Source: Pirellulales bacterium (GTDB lineage Bacteria > Planctomycetota > Planctomycetia > Pirellulales > JANQPP01). From it: a stretch of DNA of 64,000 nt. Below the pieces are notes generated by a model. The model had not been told where the DNA came from. It ran no database searches and saw only the letters and a list, made by a program, of their open reading frames with translations. The position numbers and the translations under genes are program-made. The stretch's first letter is position 1. Every line of letters starts with the position of its first letter. Where the stretch lies: the NCBI GenBank assembly GCA_028289405.1, contig JANQPP010000090.1:1-64000 (forward strand), given 5' to 3'. Positions 1 through 8,825 of this stretch are shown piece after piece.

Positions 1-51
1 ATCCTGTGCGGCGTGACACGCGAAGCGGTAATTGAGCTCGCCGTACAGGAT
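1..51. repeat. 51-bp segment bounded by 7-bp inverted repeats, inverted relative to ilvE
   Basis: ATCCTGT at 1-7 and ACAGGAT at 45-51 are exact inverted repeats. The segment they bound encodes the expected aminotransferase sequence on the plus strand, while the rest of the gene is on the minus strand. Because the segment is 17 codons long and bounded by the repeats, flipping it keeps the reading frame open either way. Its position at the very first base of the window suggests a contig end. Confidence 0.8.
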
Positions 52-669
52 TCCCGCGTCCAGCGGCGGAGTGAATAGCATACCCTGCTTCACCAAGAAG
101 ATGTTGTCGCCCGTGCACTCGGCGACTTCTCCCTTGTGATTGAGCATCAAGGCCTCGACGCAGCCCGCCTTGAGACCCTCGATCTTGGCCAGAATATTGT
201 TGAGATAGTTCAGCGACTTGACCCGAGGACTGAGGGCGGCGGGGTGGTTTCGAATCGTGCTCGCCGTGACGATCTCCAACCCGTCCCGATAGTATTCCTC
301 CGGGTAGAGGGAAATCGAATCCGTGATAATGATTACTTGCGGATCCGAAGTCCGATGCGGATCGAGCCCTAACGTCCCCGCGCCTCGGGTGACCAACAAG
401 CGGATGTAACCATCTTGGATTTCGTTGACCTTCAAGGTGTCCTGGACCGCCTGGGCCATCTCCGCCTGGGGAAGCGGAATCTCCAGGCAGATGGCGCGGG
501 CCGATTCCCACAGCCGGTCCAGGTGTTGCTCCAGGCGGAAGACCTTGCCGCCGTAGCTCCGCAATCCTTCGAAGACGCCGTCGCCGTACAACAGGCCATG
601 GTCGAACACGCTGATCCGCGCGTCTTCTTTTTTGTAAAGCTTTCCGTTGATGTAGACCTTTAGCGACAT
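1..669 (-). CDS. ilvE: Branched-chain amino acid aminotransferase, partial and disrupted at the window edge
   Basis: PLP-dependent class IV aminotransferase that interconverts Val/Leu/Ile and their 2-oxo acids. Reading back from the ATG at 669, the protein starts MSLKVYINGKLYKKEDARIS and carries family hallmarks: the FDHGLLYGDGVFEGLR segment (about residues 22-37), an arginine-rich RLLVTRGAGTLGLDP stretch, the presumed PLP lysine in RVKSLNYLNN, and ECTGDNIF with TPPLDAGIL near the cut. From position 51 down to 1 the frame stays open but the residues (ILYGELNYRFACHAAQD) do not fit the family. The opposite strand of the same 51 bases reads ILCGVTREAVIELAVQD, which is the expected continuation, so the last 51 bases are flipped. 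The 3' part of the gene lies outside the window. Identity is firm; the edge structure is treated in the findings. Confidence 0.92.
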   Translation of the reverse strand, partial: MSLKVYINGKLYKKEDARISVFDHGLLYGDGVFEGLRSYGGKVFRLEQHLDRLWESARAICLEIPLPQAEMAQAVQDTLKVNEIQDGYIRLLVTRGAGTLGLDPHRTSDPQVIIITDSISLYPEEYYRDGLEIVTASTIRNHPAALSPRVKSLNYLNNILAKIEGLKAGCVEALMLNHKGEVAECTGDNIFLVKQGMLFTPPLDAGILYGELNYRFACHAAQD

Positions 670-771
670 ATCATGCTGCTGCAATAAAGCCTCGTTGCGG
701 AGCTTAGGTTACCGTGGGGAATGAGACGTATGGTTCGCAAGACGCGGTGGGCTACTGCCAATTACCGCGCA

Positions 772-1575
772 CTACGCGGAGGTCATCTTCCCCTCCACCA
801 AACGTACCACACGATCGGCACGTTCCGCGACCGCCAAATCATGGGTCACCATGACTATAGTGACGCCATGTTGGCGGTTCAAGGTTCGCAGCAGCCGCAA
901 GATTCCCGCTCCGGTGGCGGCATCTAGATTGCCGGTCGGCTCGTCGGCGAATAGCACACGCGGCCTGGTAATCAGTGCCCGTGCCACGGCGGCTCGCTGC
1001 ATTTCCCCGCCAGACAACTCTCGCGGACGATGCCGCAAGCGATGCTCCAGGCCGACCAATTCGAGCAGTTCTCGGGCCGCCTTTTCGTGAGTCCGGCGCT
1101 GCCACAGATATTTCCACCAACTTTGTTCGATCATCAACGGCGCGAGGACGTTTTCCAGCGTCGTGAGCTCCGGCAGCAGATGATAGAACTGGAAAATCAT
1201 GCCGAAGTAACGGTTGCGGAGCGTGTCCCGACCGGCGGCGGGCAGATTGTCGATGCGGTGACCATCGAAATGGATTTCTCCCTCGTCCGGCTGGTCAAGA
1301 GTTGCCAAGAGATGCAGCAGCGTACTCTTGCCGGATCCACTTTGGCCGATGATCGCCAAGAATTCGCCATGGCGGAGGGAGATATCGACCCCCCGCAAGA
1401 CGGGAATCGTGTGCGTCCCTTTGCGGTAACTCTTGTGCAAGCCGCGCGCGGAGAGGACCGTCGAGTTTTGCGGTTCATGCCCGGTCCCATCGATCGTCGG
1501 GCTTTGCGCCTGATGACGAACAAACGCCGGTCCGCTGCGGCGGGGAGTCTGTAACAACGTCGCTTCGTCATTCAT
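772..1575 (-). CDS. lolD: Lipoprotein-releasing ABC transporter ATPase, LolD type
   Basis: Cytoplasmic ATPase of a LolCDE/MacB-like exporter that would power release of lipoproteins from the inner membrane. The protein (267 aa from the ATG at 1575) has a Walker A GQSGSGKST, a Q-loop in FGMIFQFYHLLPELT, the signature LSGGEMQR, Walker B VLFADEPTGNLD and a switch histidine in VMVTHDLAVA. The upstream ATG at 1611 in the same frame would lie deeper inside the permease gene; I prefer 1575 because it overlaps the permease stop by only 8 bases, a usual sign of translational coupling. The N-terminal 45 or so residues before the ABC domain are longer than in Escherichia coli LolD. The LolD versus MacB-type assignment rests on the permease partner and is less certain than the ABC assignment. 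Confidence 0.88.
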   Translation of the reverse strand: MNDEATLLQTPRRSGPAFVRHQAQSPTIDGTGHEPQNSTVLSARGLHKSYRKGTHTIPVLRGVDISLRHGEFLAIIGQSGSGKSTLLHLLATLDQPDEGEIHFDGHRIDNLPAAGRDTLRNRYFGMIFQFYHLLPELTTLENVLAPLMIEQSWWKYLWQRRTHEKAARELLELVGLEHRLRHRPRELSGGEMQRAAVARALITRPRVLFADEPTGNLDAATGAGILRLLRTLNRQHGVTIVMVTHDLAVAERADRVVRLVEGKMTSA

Positions 1576-3112
1576 AGCGGAGTGCCTCCACGGGACGTAA
1601 GCGCGCGGCACGCCGCGCGGGAAGTATACTGGCCGCTACCGCGATGGCGATGGCACCGGTTACGATCCAGCCCACCGTGAAAGCTTCCACGATGGTGGGA
1701 ATCTTTTGGAAATAGTAGATCGAGGGATCGAAAACCTCGCGGCCTGTCACCACGCCGATCAGGTCCGCGATTTCGTTGATGTAGGCCACGAACAGCAGCC
1801 CCAGCAGCATGCCCGCGCCGGAGCCGACGCAGCCCAGTGAGAGGCCGTATCCCAAGAAGATGCTCATCACACCGCTGCCCGGCGCGCCCAAGGATTTGAG
1901 AATGCCGATGTCCCGCGTCTTCTCCACCACGATCATGAAGAAGATGGCGAGAATGCCGAATCCCGCCACGCAGATGATCAGAAACAAGAGAATGTTGAGG
2001 ATCGTGGTCTCCATGTGCACGGCGGCGAGCAGCGTGCCCTGTTTGTCCCGCCAAGTGGAGACTTGATACACGGCCGGATCGAATTCCTGTCGGAGCAGAT
2101 CCCGCACCAAGTCGCCGTGCGCTTCGTCCTTGAGCTTGATTTGAATCGCGGAGACGCGGCCCACGTCCGTGCCGGGAATCAGCATGCCCCGCAGGCGCTG
2201 TAGCATCTTGAGCGGCACGAACACGAACCCAGCATCGTACTCGCTCATCTTGCTTTCATAATAATCGACGACGGTAAAACTAAAGCTCTGCACGCGGGGG
2301 GGTGTGCCCGCGGTAGGATACGTGATTGTTACGTCGTCCCCGGGAAGGATTAGAAATCGCTCTTGGCCATCCCGATCCCGGTAGTTGCCTAGCGCGATTC
2401 CCAAGATGGCGCCGGGATGGGTTTCCCGGGCCGGATCGAAGACGTTTTCCTCGGCTGCCGGTGAATTCGGCATGTCGTGAAACGGGTCGCTTTCGGTATT
2501 TGGTGAAAAAGAGCTGTTGTCCGTGGGCGGAACAAAACCAGGCTGAGTGGCAACTGGCCCCGTCGCCGCGCGCATTTCAGCCATCGCGCGGCGATGCTGC
2601 CAGCCGGCATACCGCATCTCCACTCGCTCCAGGGCATCTTCGCCTCCCTGATGGTCAAACACATCGTACCCCGATTCGCGCAGCTCGAACTTGAGTTCCC
2701 GACGATTCTCGGGATGTTGCAAATACTGCGAGAAATCGCTCACGGCGGCATGCGTGGCCTCTTCGATTCCGAGCAGGTTGACCTGTTTGGTAATGAATTG
2801 TCCATTGGGCAGGGGGAAGTTGAGCATGGCGGGCACATGCACGGTGGGCGTCATGCCGGCGATATATTCACCCGCCACCCGCTCGATTTGCTCCATATGC
2901 CACTGGGGATCGGCGAAGCCGTCCAAGCTATGGCTTTCGAAAACGACATCGGACAGGATGCCATGGATCCGGTCCTGCATCTCATGCACGAAGCCGGACA
3001 TCACGGCATTGACCACGATCATCGTCGCCACGCCGAGCGTGACGCTGATCACTGAAGCGAGCGCGATGTGCCGCGTCCGCAGATATCGCCAACAGAGCAA
3101 GAATTTGTACAT
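1568..3112 (-). CDS. Lipoprotein-releasing ABC transporter permease, LolC/LolE type (FtsX family)
   Basis: Inner-membrane permease partner of the downstream ATPase. The 514-residue protein has the LolC/E plan: one membrane span near the N-terminus (about residues 20-42), a large periplasmic domain, then three spans in the FtsX domain, ending in the characteristic ARRAARLRPVEALRYE. The conserved ILKSLGAPG-type coupling loop is present (DIGILKSLGAP). I chose the ATG at 3112 (MYKFLLCWRYLRTR), preceded by AGGAAG, over the longer frame reaching 3196, because LolC proteins begin just so and the longer start would run into lysS. The periplasmic domain carries a low-complexity insert rich in Pro, Asn and Asp (about residues 190-235) not typical of proteobacterial LolC. 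Only one permease is present, so it may work as a homodimer. Confidence 0.86.
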   Translation of the reverse strand: MYKFLLCWRYLRTRHIALASVISVTLGVATMIVVNAVMSGFVHEMQDRIHGILSDVVFESHSLDGFADPQWHMEQIERVAGEYIAGMTPTVHVPAMLNFPLPNGQFITKQVNLLGIEEATHAAVSDFSQYLQHPENRRELKFELRESGYDVFDHQGGEDALERVEMRYAGWQHRRAMAEMRAATGPVATQPGFVPPTDNSSFSPNTESDPFHDMPNSPAAEENVFDPARETHPGAILGIALGNYRDRDGQERFLILPGDDVTITYPTAGTPPRVQSFSFTVVDYYESKMSEYDAGFVFVPLKMLQRLRGMLIPGTDVGRVSAIQIKLKDEAHGDLVRDLLRQEFDPAVYQVSTWRDKQGTLLAAVHMETTILNILLFLIICVAGFGILAIFFMIVVEKTRDIGILKSLGAPGSGVMSIFLGYGLSLGCVGSGAGMLLGLLFVAYINEIADLIGVVTGREVFDPSIYYFQKIPTIVEAFTVGWIVTGAIAIAVAASILPARRAARLRPVEALRYE

Positions 3113-3192
3113 ACCGGTCGTCTTCCTTGACTTGGTGTACGTAAACCGCCCAGATCGCTGGAAATTTTTAGCAGCGGGCAGCGAAAGTTCTC

Positions 3193-4698
3193 TCAAACCT
3201 CCGGACGGAACAGCGGAAACAAGATGATTTCTCGGATGGAGCGGCTATTGGTCAGCAGCATGACCAAGCGATCGATCCCCACGCCCAGCCCTCCCGCGGG
3301 CGGCATTCCCTGCCGCAGCGCGCGAATGAAATCCCGGTCCATCTTGGCCATGGAGTCTTCCTCCGAAAGGCCCTCCAATTGCGTCTGGAACAGCTCTTCC
3401 TGCAAATCCGGATCGTTCAATTCCGTGTAAGCATTGGCGATTTCCATGCCTTGAATGAACAGTTCGAAACGCTCCGCGATGTGCGGCTGCTCCGCGTTCC
3501 GCTTCGTCAGTGGACAGATGCTTGCCGGATAATCGTAGACGAAAATCGGTCCGGTGAGAGACTCTTCCACCCGTTCCTCGAACACTTCGTTCTTGATCAC
3601 GTCCGGATGTTTGCCGGCAGTGTCCAGGCCCAATGATTCCGCCAATTTGCTTACCGCCTGCTCATCCTCCGGCGCGATTTCGGTATGCTCCGCGAAAAGC
3701 TCCGCGTAACTCTTGCGGGCAAAGGGACGCGAAAAGTCGATGCTGTTTTCGCCCCAAGGCAACGGGGATTGCTGGCCAGTCGCCTGCACGGCGTCGCAAA
3801 TCAGATCCTCCGTGAGGTCCATCATCGAATGGTAGTTGCCGTACGCCTGATACACCTCCAGCATGGTGAATTCGGGATTGTGGCGCGGGCTGATCCCTTC
3901 GTTGCGATACACGCGGCCCAATTCAAAGACCCGCTCCATGCCCCCCACCAGCAGCCGTTTGAGGTGCAGTTCCAAGGCAATCCGCAGATAAAGCGAGATA
4001 TCGAGCGCATTGTGATGCGTGACGAAGGGCCGCGCGGCGGCGCCCCCCGCGATGGCGTGCAGCGTCGGGCCTTCCACTTCCACGAAACCTTGGCGGTTCA
4101 TTGTGTCGCGGATGGACCGCACGATGCGGGTCCGCTGCAGGAAGCGCTCGGTCACCCCTTCGGTATGGACCAGATCGAGGTACCGCATCCGCTGGCGGAG
4201 TTCAGGATCCGAGAGCCCGTGATGTTTTTCCGGCGGCGGTTCCAGCGACTTGCACAGGAAATGCAGTTCGCTGGCGAAGATCGTCAACTCTCCGGTGCGG
4301 GTCCGCTTGAGTTCGCCCACCACGCCCAGGATGTCGCCCAAATCGAGATTCTCAGCGATGGTCCAATTGCGTTCCCCTACCTGGTTTTTGCCGATGAATA
4401 CTTGGATCTGGCCGGTCCAGTCGCGCAGATCGGTAAAGATCAGCTTGCCCTTTTTGCGCTGCAAGACGATCCGTCCGGCGGCGCGGACCGTGGGTCCGGT
4501 CTGTTCGGTCTTGCCGTCAGCCGTTTCCGTCTCCTGAATCTCCCCCTCGCGCTGGCGAATCTCCCCGATGGCGACGTGATCGTCAAAGCGCTGCCCCCAC
4601 GGATCGACTCCCAATTCACGCAGGGCGCGCAGTTTCTCGCGGCGGGCCGCCTCGTGAATTCCAGGCTGGTCGGAAGTCGTCGCTGGGGTTGGTTTCAT
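3193..4698 (-). CDS. lysS: Lysyl-tRNA synthetase, class II
   Basis: Charges tRNA-Lys. The 501-residue length matches bacterial LysS. An N-terminal OB-fold anticodon-binding region (AAGRIVLQRKKGKLIFTDLR) precedes the class II catalytic core. Motif 2 is seen in RVYRNEGISPRHNPEFTMLE and motif 3 in GLGVGIDRLVMLLTNSRSIR near the C-terminus; LGVDPWGQRFD near the N-terminus is also usual. It lies downstream of prfB and the small gene at 4853-5437, and 80 bases upstream of the LolC-type gene, all on the minus strand. The prfB-lysS neighbourhood is widely conserved in bacteria, including E. coli. Confidence 0.97.
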   Translation of the reverse strand: MKPTPATTSDQPGIHEAARREKLRALRELGVDPWGQRFDDHVAIGEIRQREGEIQETETADGKTEQTGPTVRAAGRIVLQRKKGKLIFTDLRDWTGQIQVFIGKNQVGERNWTIAENLDLGDILGVVGELKRTRTGELTIFASELHFLCKSLEPPPEKHHGLSDPELRQRMRYLDLVHTEGVTERFLQRTRIVRSIRDTMNRQGFVEVEGPTLHAIAGGAAARPFVTHHNALDISLYLRIALELHLKRLLVGGMERVFELGRVYRNEGISPRHNPEFTMLEVYQAYGNYHSMMDLTEDLICDAVQATGQQSPLPWGENSIDFSRPFARKSYAELFAEHTEIAPEDEQAVSKLAESLGLDTAGKHPDVIKNEVFEERVEESLTGPIFVYDYPASICPLTKRNAEQPHIAERFELFIQGMEIANAYTELNDPDLQEELFQTQLEGLSEEDSMAKMDRDFIRALRQGMPPAGGLGVGIDRLVMLLTNSRSIREIILFPLFRPEV

Positions 4699-4852
4699 GA
4701 ACCTGTGGCCGTACTGGGAGCGAGGAAATCAGGCTTTGTAGGGTAGCCGATCCCGCGACATAACGCCAAGCCCGATTCGTCTGCGGGCAACGATTGCACG
4801 ATCGACCAAGCGTGTCGTTCTGCCACCGGGAATTCCACTCCGGCTGCCCGCC

Positions 4853-5437
4853 CTATCCTTCCTGGTTCACCAAATCGTGGGCGGCGACGATTTCGTATGT
4901 CCACCGGACCGTGCGTGGCACCGCACCGTCAAGTTTTGGAATACTCATCCGCCACAGACTCGGCGACTCCGACACGAACTTCAGCGAATCACCCGCATCC
5001 GTCGATCCCCGAAGCGTGAGCCCTTCCCATTGGGAATTCACCGGCGCACCGTTCGGGTTCTGTCCTGCATCGCTTCCTGTGCTGCGGTAAGCCTGTCCCA
5101 GCCGCGGGGGAACTTCTCGAACACGAGCAGCCACATCAAATGTCACGGCGTGCCGCTGGGGATGGGCCGTGACACTGGCCGACCAATGTGTCTTCCCCGA
5201 ACAGCCGACGAGCCACAACAACCCCGCTTCTGGCGAAGTGGATGGCGCATCGATCTCTTGCCAGGCGGGGCTCGGCGGCCAACGTTCCTCCGGCGTTCCT
5301 TCCACGGAGTGAAGCATGCCCCGCCACTTGCCGCCATCGTTGCGTTCGAGCGCGTGGGCGAAACGATCCTCGTGCCAATGGAAACGTACCCGCAGGAGGC
5401 CTGACCGCAAGGTGAATTCGCGCTTCCCGTCCGTCAC
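4853..5437 (-). CDS. Hypothetical protein coupled to prfB
   Basis: I do not recognise the family. The 194-residue protein has no signal peptide or membrane span, is rich in Trp, Arg and Ser, and looks like an all-beta soluble protein. Its ATG at 5437 overlaps the prfB stop in an ATGA arrangement, so it is probably translated by re-initiation after prfB; this coupling, with codon use like its neighbours, is the main evidence that it is real. A gap of 154 bases separates it from lysS. Opposite-strand frames across the region are shadows. Confidence 0.7.
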   Translation of the reverse strand: MTDGKREFTLRSGLLRVRFHWHEDRFAHALERNDGGKWRGMLHSVEGTPEERWPPSPAWQEIDAPSTSPEAGLLWLVGCSGKTHWSASVTAHPQRHAVTFDVAARVREVPPRLGQAYRSTGSDAGQNPNGAPVNSQWEGLTLRGSTDAGDSLKFVSESPSLWRMSIPKLDGAVPRTVRWTYEIVAAHDLVNQEG

Positions 5438-6541
5438 TTCGCGCTACCCCGTCCGGCACGATACCGCAGAAAGGCGTCCAAAAATGGCTGCACGCCGCCA
5501 TCGAGCACTTGATGAAAGTTGCCCATGCGGAGATTCGTCCGCGTGTCTTTGACGAACTGGTCGGGATGCAGGAAGTAGTTGCGGATTTGGGAGCCGAAGC
5601 CGGTTTTGGCCTGGCTTTGGAACTTCTCCGCTTGCTCGGCTTCCCGCTTTTCTTCTTCCACGCGAGCCAGCCGCGAACGCAACAGCTTCAGGGCCGTGGC
5701 CCGGTTTTTATGCTGGCTGCGTTCGTTCTGGCACTGCACCACGATGCCCGTGGGCTGATGCGTGAGGCGGATCGCGCTGGACGTTTTGTTCACGTGCTGC
5801 CCGCCGGCACCACTGGCGCGGAAGACATCCTCGCGGATATCCTCGTCCCGCAGTTCGATCTCCACGCTATCGTTGATCTCGGGAGTGACATCGACGGCGG
5901 TAAAACTGGTCTGCCGCTTGCCTTCCGCGTTGAAGGGGCTAATCCGCACGAGGCGATGCATGCCGGTCTCCCCTTTCAGGTAGCCGTAGGCCATCGGCCC
6001 GCGAATCGCCAGCGTCGCGCTTTTGATGCCCGCTTCTTCGTTGTCGGTCCGGTCCAAAATTTCGACGTCGTATTCCTGCTGGCCGGCCCATTGGATGTAC
6101 ATCCGCAGCAGCATTTCGGCCCAATCGTTGGCGTCGGTGCCGCCGTCCCGGGCATTGAGCGTCACGATGGCGCCGCAAGTATCGTTCGGGCCGTTGAGGA
6201 GCGCCTTCAGTTCCAGGTCCTCAAGCTGCGATTCCAGCCGTCCGATCTCCTGGCGAACTTCCTCCTCGAAATCCGGATCTTCCTCCGCGATTTCGAGCGC
6301 GGCTTCCAAATCATCCGCAGCGTCCAGCAATTGCTGCAACGGCTTCAGCACGGTGGATATGCCCTTGAGCTCCGCCACCACCGTTTGCGCCGATTCGGGA
6401 TTGTCCCAGAACCCGGGATCGGCCATCTCGCGGTCGATCGCCTCGGCCCGGGAGGTTTTGTTGGCGTAGTCAAAGAGAGTCCCGGAGCTGGAGGATCCGC
6501 TGACGAATCGATTCGGCTTGTTCCCTCAACACACGGTCCAT
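5434..6541 (-). CDS. prfB: Peptide chain release factor 2, with programmed +1 frameshift
   Basis: Recognises UGA and UAA stop codons. Translation begins at the ATG at 6541 and runs 23 codons (MDRVLREQAESIRQRILQLR then DSL) to an in-frame TGA at 6472-6470. After the slip at CTT TGA C the ribosome continues in the +1 frame (DYANKTSRAEAIDREMADPG) to the stop at 5434, giving 368 residues, close to E. coli RF2 (365). The stop-recognition tripeptide SPF falls at residues 201-203 and the catalytic GGQ at 246-248 (ASGAGGQHVNKT), both where RF2 has them. A caller that ignores recoding would start at 6426 and lose 38 residues. The downstream unknown gene overlaps its stop by four bases. Confidence 0.95.
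6469..6475 (-). other. RF2 programmed +1 frameshift site (CTT TGA C)
   Basis: The minus strand reads CTC CGG GAC TCT CTT TGA CTA CGC, matching the conserved slippery site CTT TGA C of bacterial prfB. UGA at 6472-6470 is codon 24. It autoregulates: low RF2 lets the ribosome pause at UGA and slip +1. The Shine-Dalgarno-like stimulator a few bases before the site is only CGGGA here, weaker than the E. coli AGGGGG. Confidence 0.93.
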
Positions 6542-6819
6542 GCCATCAACTCCGAGAAAATGCGTCCCTCCCTGGCCCACGCCGTGAGAGGGAGGATAAA
6601 CCAACGAGAGTGGTGAAGCTGTCACCATCCACGTGAAAAATATACGGTTTTCCCCGTCGCGGCAACCGTGGCTCGCTCATCCGCCTTAGACTTCATGATG
6701 CCCCGCTTCCTTTCCCTGGCGTGAACCTCCAATTTGGCCCGATGAGAAGCAATAGGAATTCCGTCGAGTTTGCCGCGGGCGACTCGCTCCCTGATTTCAG
6801 GCCGAGAGAAGGGTCCGTC

Positions 6820-8151
6820 ATGTGGAAATACCTCGGATTCGCAAGCGCCTTAGGGATTCTGGCCTTCGCGCCGGCCCTAACCTTCGGCCAAATCATCCCC
6901 CGCAGCTTGCGATTCGATCTGCCACGGCCTTGGGACATTCGGACCGAGAGGCAGCCCCGTGTGCGGACGAGCCATCTCGGTTGGGAGGTGACCACGGACC
7001 ACTTCGTCGTGGTGGCCACCGATTCGCAGGCCACGGCACGGGAACTGGCTACCCTGGCGGAAGCGACGTGGGACGAGACGGCCCGGATCTTCGACGCTTG
7101 GACCGATCTGCACCGCCGGCGGCGTTTCGCCAACACACCGATCCCCATCTTGCTGGTCGACCGGCAACCTGCCCGGCCCAGTGCCGCCAACCGCTTCGCG
7201 CTCACTTCCGATGAGGATTGGGCCATCGTGATGAATACCGGCCCAGACATGGAAATGCAGGGCGACCTAACCCACACTCTGCGGCAAGACGTGGCACGAG
7301 CCTTTATGGGGACCGCGCAATTTCATGCCTTGCTTCCCAACTGGGTAGAAGACGGACTCGCGGAATATGTGGCTCATGAAGCCGAAAACCGGCTCGGTGA
7401 CATGTCAGACGGAATCGACTCTCCGGCGCATGCCTGGGTCCATTTCTTCCTGGAAGGAGACGACGCGCGGCACGCACCCCGCTTCGCGCGAACCATGCGT
7501 GAAGCGCTCGCCAGGAATCCGTATCAAAACGTCGATTCTCTGACGCTGCGGGAACTTGATGCGGTCCGTGCCGTTCGGCCCGGCGATGCAGACCCCGCCT
7601 TCGATACGTTGCGGCACGCACCCAATCTCCAGCAGCGCTTTCGCCTCTGGCGGGAAGATCCTCAGCTCGGACAACCGGTCGTCGATGACGAAACCCTTCC
7701 TTCCGGCATCTCCCAGGAAGAGGCCCAGGAGATGGCCTGGATCTTAAAAGTCGCGCGGCGTGCCGATCTTGGACCGCCGAGAAGAGTGCGGCCCCGCGTG
7801 ACGGACTTGACCGCCACAGCTCCATCCGAATCCGTGAATGAAGACCAAATCGAGTGGCAATCCCTGTCCGACCTGTGGCCTCAAGTCGAGTCGCGATCCC
7901 AGGGCACCTGGGCCACGTTGGATCCCCAAGGTAATCCGGTTATTTCCACGGATCGCCAGCGGTTGGCGAAGATCTTCTCGAACCTGTCGAGCCAGTACGC
8001 CTACACCTGGCAGGCGAAACGATTGGTTCTCCGCAAGCGCGGCCCTACGAATACAAGCATTCAAGCCTGGCTCGTTCAAAACCCCAAGAATCCGCACCGC
8101 CCACTGCTACGGGTGCGCCGCATGTCGCGTGTTAACGCCGATGCGTCGTGA
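6820..8151 (+). CDS. Exported peptidase-MA-like (gluzincin-fold) protein lacking HExxH
   Basis: A 443-residue exported protein. The ATG at 6820 (MWKYLGFASALGILAFAPAL) opens a signal peptide likely cut after TFGQ or nearby and has GAGAAGGG a few bases upstream; an ATG-type start at 6721 would bury that peptide. The middle resembles planctomycete peptidase-MA/DUF1570-like proteins: DHFVVVATDS, a helix where the zinc motif belongs (LRQDVARAF, about residues 154-162) and then LPNWVEDGLAEYVA (about 172-185), the segment that normally brings the third zinc ligand. The first two ligands (HExxH) are absent, so it is probably not a working metallopeptidase. The C-terminal part (about 260-443) I cannot assign. 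It overlaps the convergent lipoprotein gene by 45 bases. Confidence 0.75.
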   Translation: MWKYLGFASALGILAFAPALTFGQIIPRSLRFDLPRPWDIRTERQPRVRTSHLGWEVTTDHFVVVATDSQATARELATLAEATWDETARIFDAWTDLHRRRRFANTPIPILLVDRQPARPSAANRFALTSDEDWAIVMNTGPDMEMQGDLTHTLRQDVARAFMGTAQFHALLPNWVEDGLAEYVAHEAENRLGDMSDGIDSPAHAWVHFFLEGDDARHAPRFARTMREALARNPYQNVDSLTLRELDAVRAVRPGDADPAFDTLRHAPNLQQRFRLWREDPQLGQPVVDDETLPSGISQEEAQEMAWILKVARRADLGPPRRVRPRVTDLTATAPSESVNEDQIEWQSLSDLWPQVESRSQGTWATLDPQGNPVISTDRQRLAKIFSNLSSQYAYTWQAKRLVLRKRGPTNTSIQAWLVQNPKNPHRPLLRVRRMSRVNADAS

Positions 8152-8526
8152 GATCACGCGTTGGCGGGAATGGTGCCGCACGGCGAAGGACGTCGGCTTG
8201 CGATTGGCACGAAGGATCTTTTGCAGGGAAGATTCCCCCAGCTCTTTGTGGAGCGTGGCGTCGTGTTCGTACCAGACGTCTTCCACGACCTTGCGCTGAT
8301 CATCGTCCAGGTCTTCGATGCGCTGCAGCGCGCCTTGCAAGGCCCGCAGTAGCGGCGTTTTCAATTCTTCGCCGTCCGCCCGTGGCCTTGGTTCCGGCAA
8401 ACGTTCCCGGGGTATTTCCGGGTTAGCGGGCTGGGCTAGTAATTGATCACCTGGTGCCCCGCCACATCCGCTCAACAAGGCGGCTGCCACGAGGACTAAC
8501 AGCAATCGTGAAAGTGTTGCGGGCAT
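8107..8526 (-). CDS. Small lipoprotein of unknown function
   Basis: The 139-residue protein starts with a lipoprotein signal ([20 protein letters not shown] then Cys21). After a proline-rich linker comes a helical, charged region ([20 protein letters not shown] and on). An upstream in-frame ATG at 8583 would add 19 polar residues in front of the signal, so 8526 is favoured. Its last 45 bases overlap the end of the convergent gene at 6820-8151, which is unusual; the tail after residue 110 is basic and may be an extension by loss of an earlier stop. No known family. Confidence 0.6.
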   Translation of the reverse strand: MPATLSRLLLVLVAAALLSGCGGAPGDQLLAQPANPEIPRERLPEPRPRADGEELKTPLLRALQGALQRIEDLDDDQRKVVEDVWYEHDATLHKELGESSLQKILRANRKPTSFAVRHHSRQRVISRRIGVNTRHAAHP

Positions 8527-8825
8527 GTTCCTGCCGGTCCGCTGTTTTCTTCCGGAAGATGCTGCTTTTTGTTGCAGTTTCATGTCGTGCCCATTTCTCT
8601 TTCACTACTGTCAATATTCCTTTTCATTTCAGCGTAATTGCGACGGGAACGGCCCGCAACAAAAAGTGGCCGCACGGCGGTCTTCGAAGCGTCTCCGGCA
8701 GCCAGCGGCTTTTCATGCCCGTCGAGATATGCCTAGAATTAACAAAGGAAGGAATGGCCCTGGGCGCGGATCAAATTAGCCTGAGAGTTGGTGCCCCAAA
8801 TCATGATAAATGGAGGATGCGCGCC

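Noticed and set aside
3685-4746. 353-codon plus-strand frame opposite lysS
   Set aside because: Antisense shadow of a clearly identified tRNA synthetase gene in high-GC DNA.
4695-4904. 69-codon minus-strand frame just upstream of lysS
   Set aside because: Arg/Gly-rich composition, overlaps two better genes at its ends and has no ribosome-binding site.
5509-6636. 375-codon plus-strand frame opposite prfB
   Set aside because: It mirrors prfB codon for codon; prfB has all family motifs and a recoding site, while the mirror frame has no recognisable feature.
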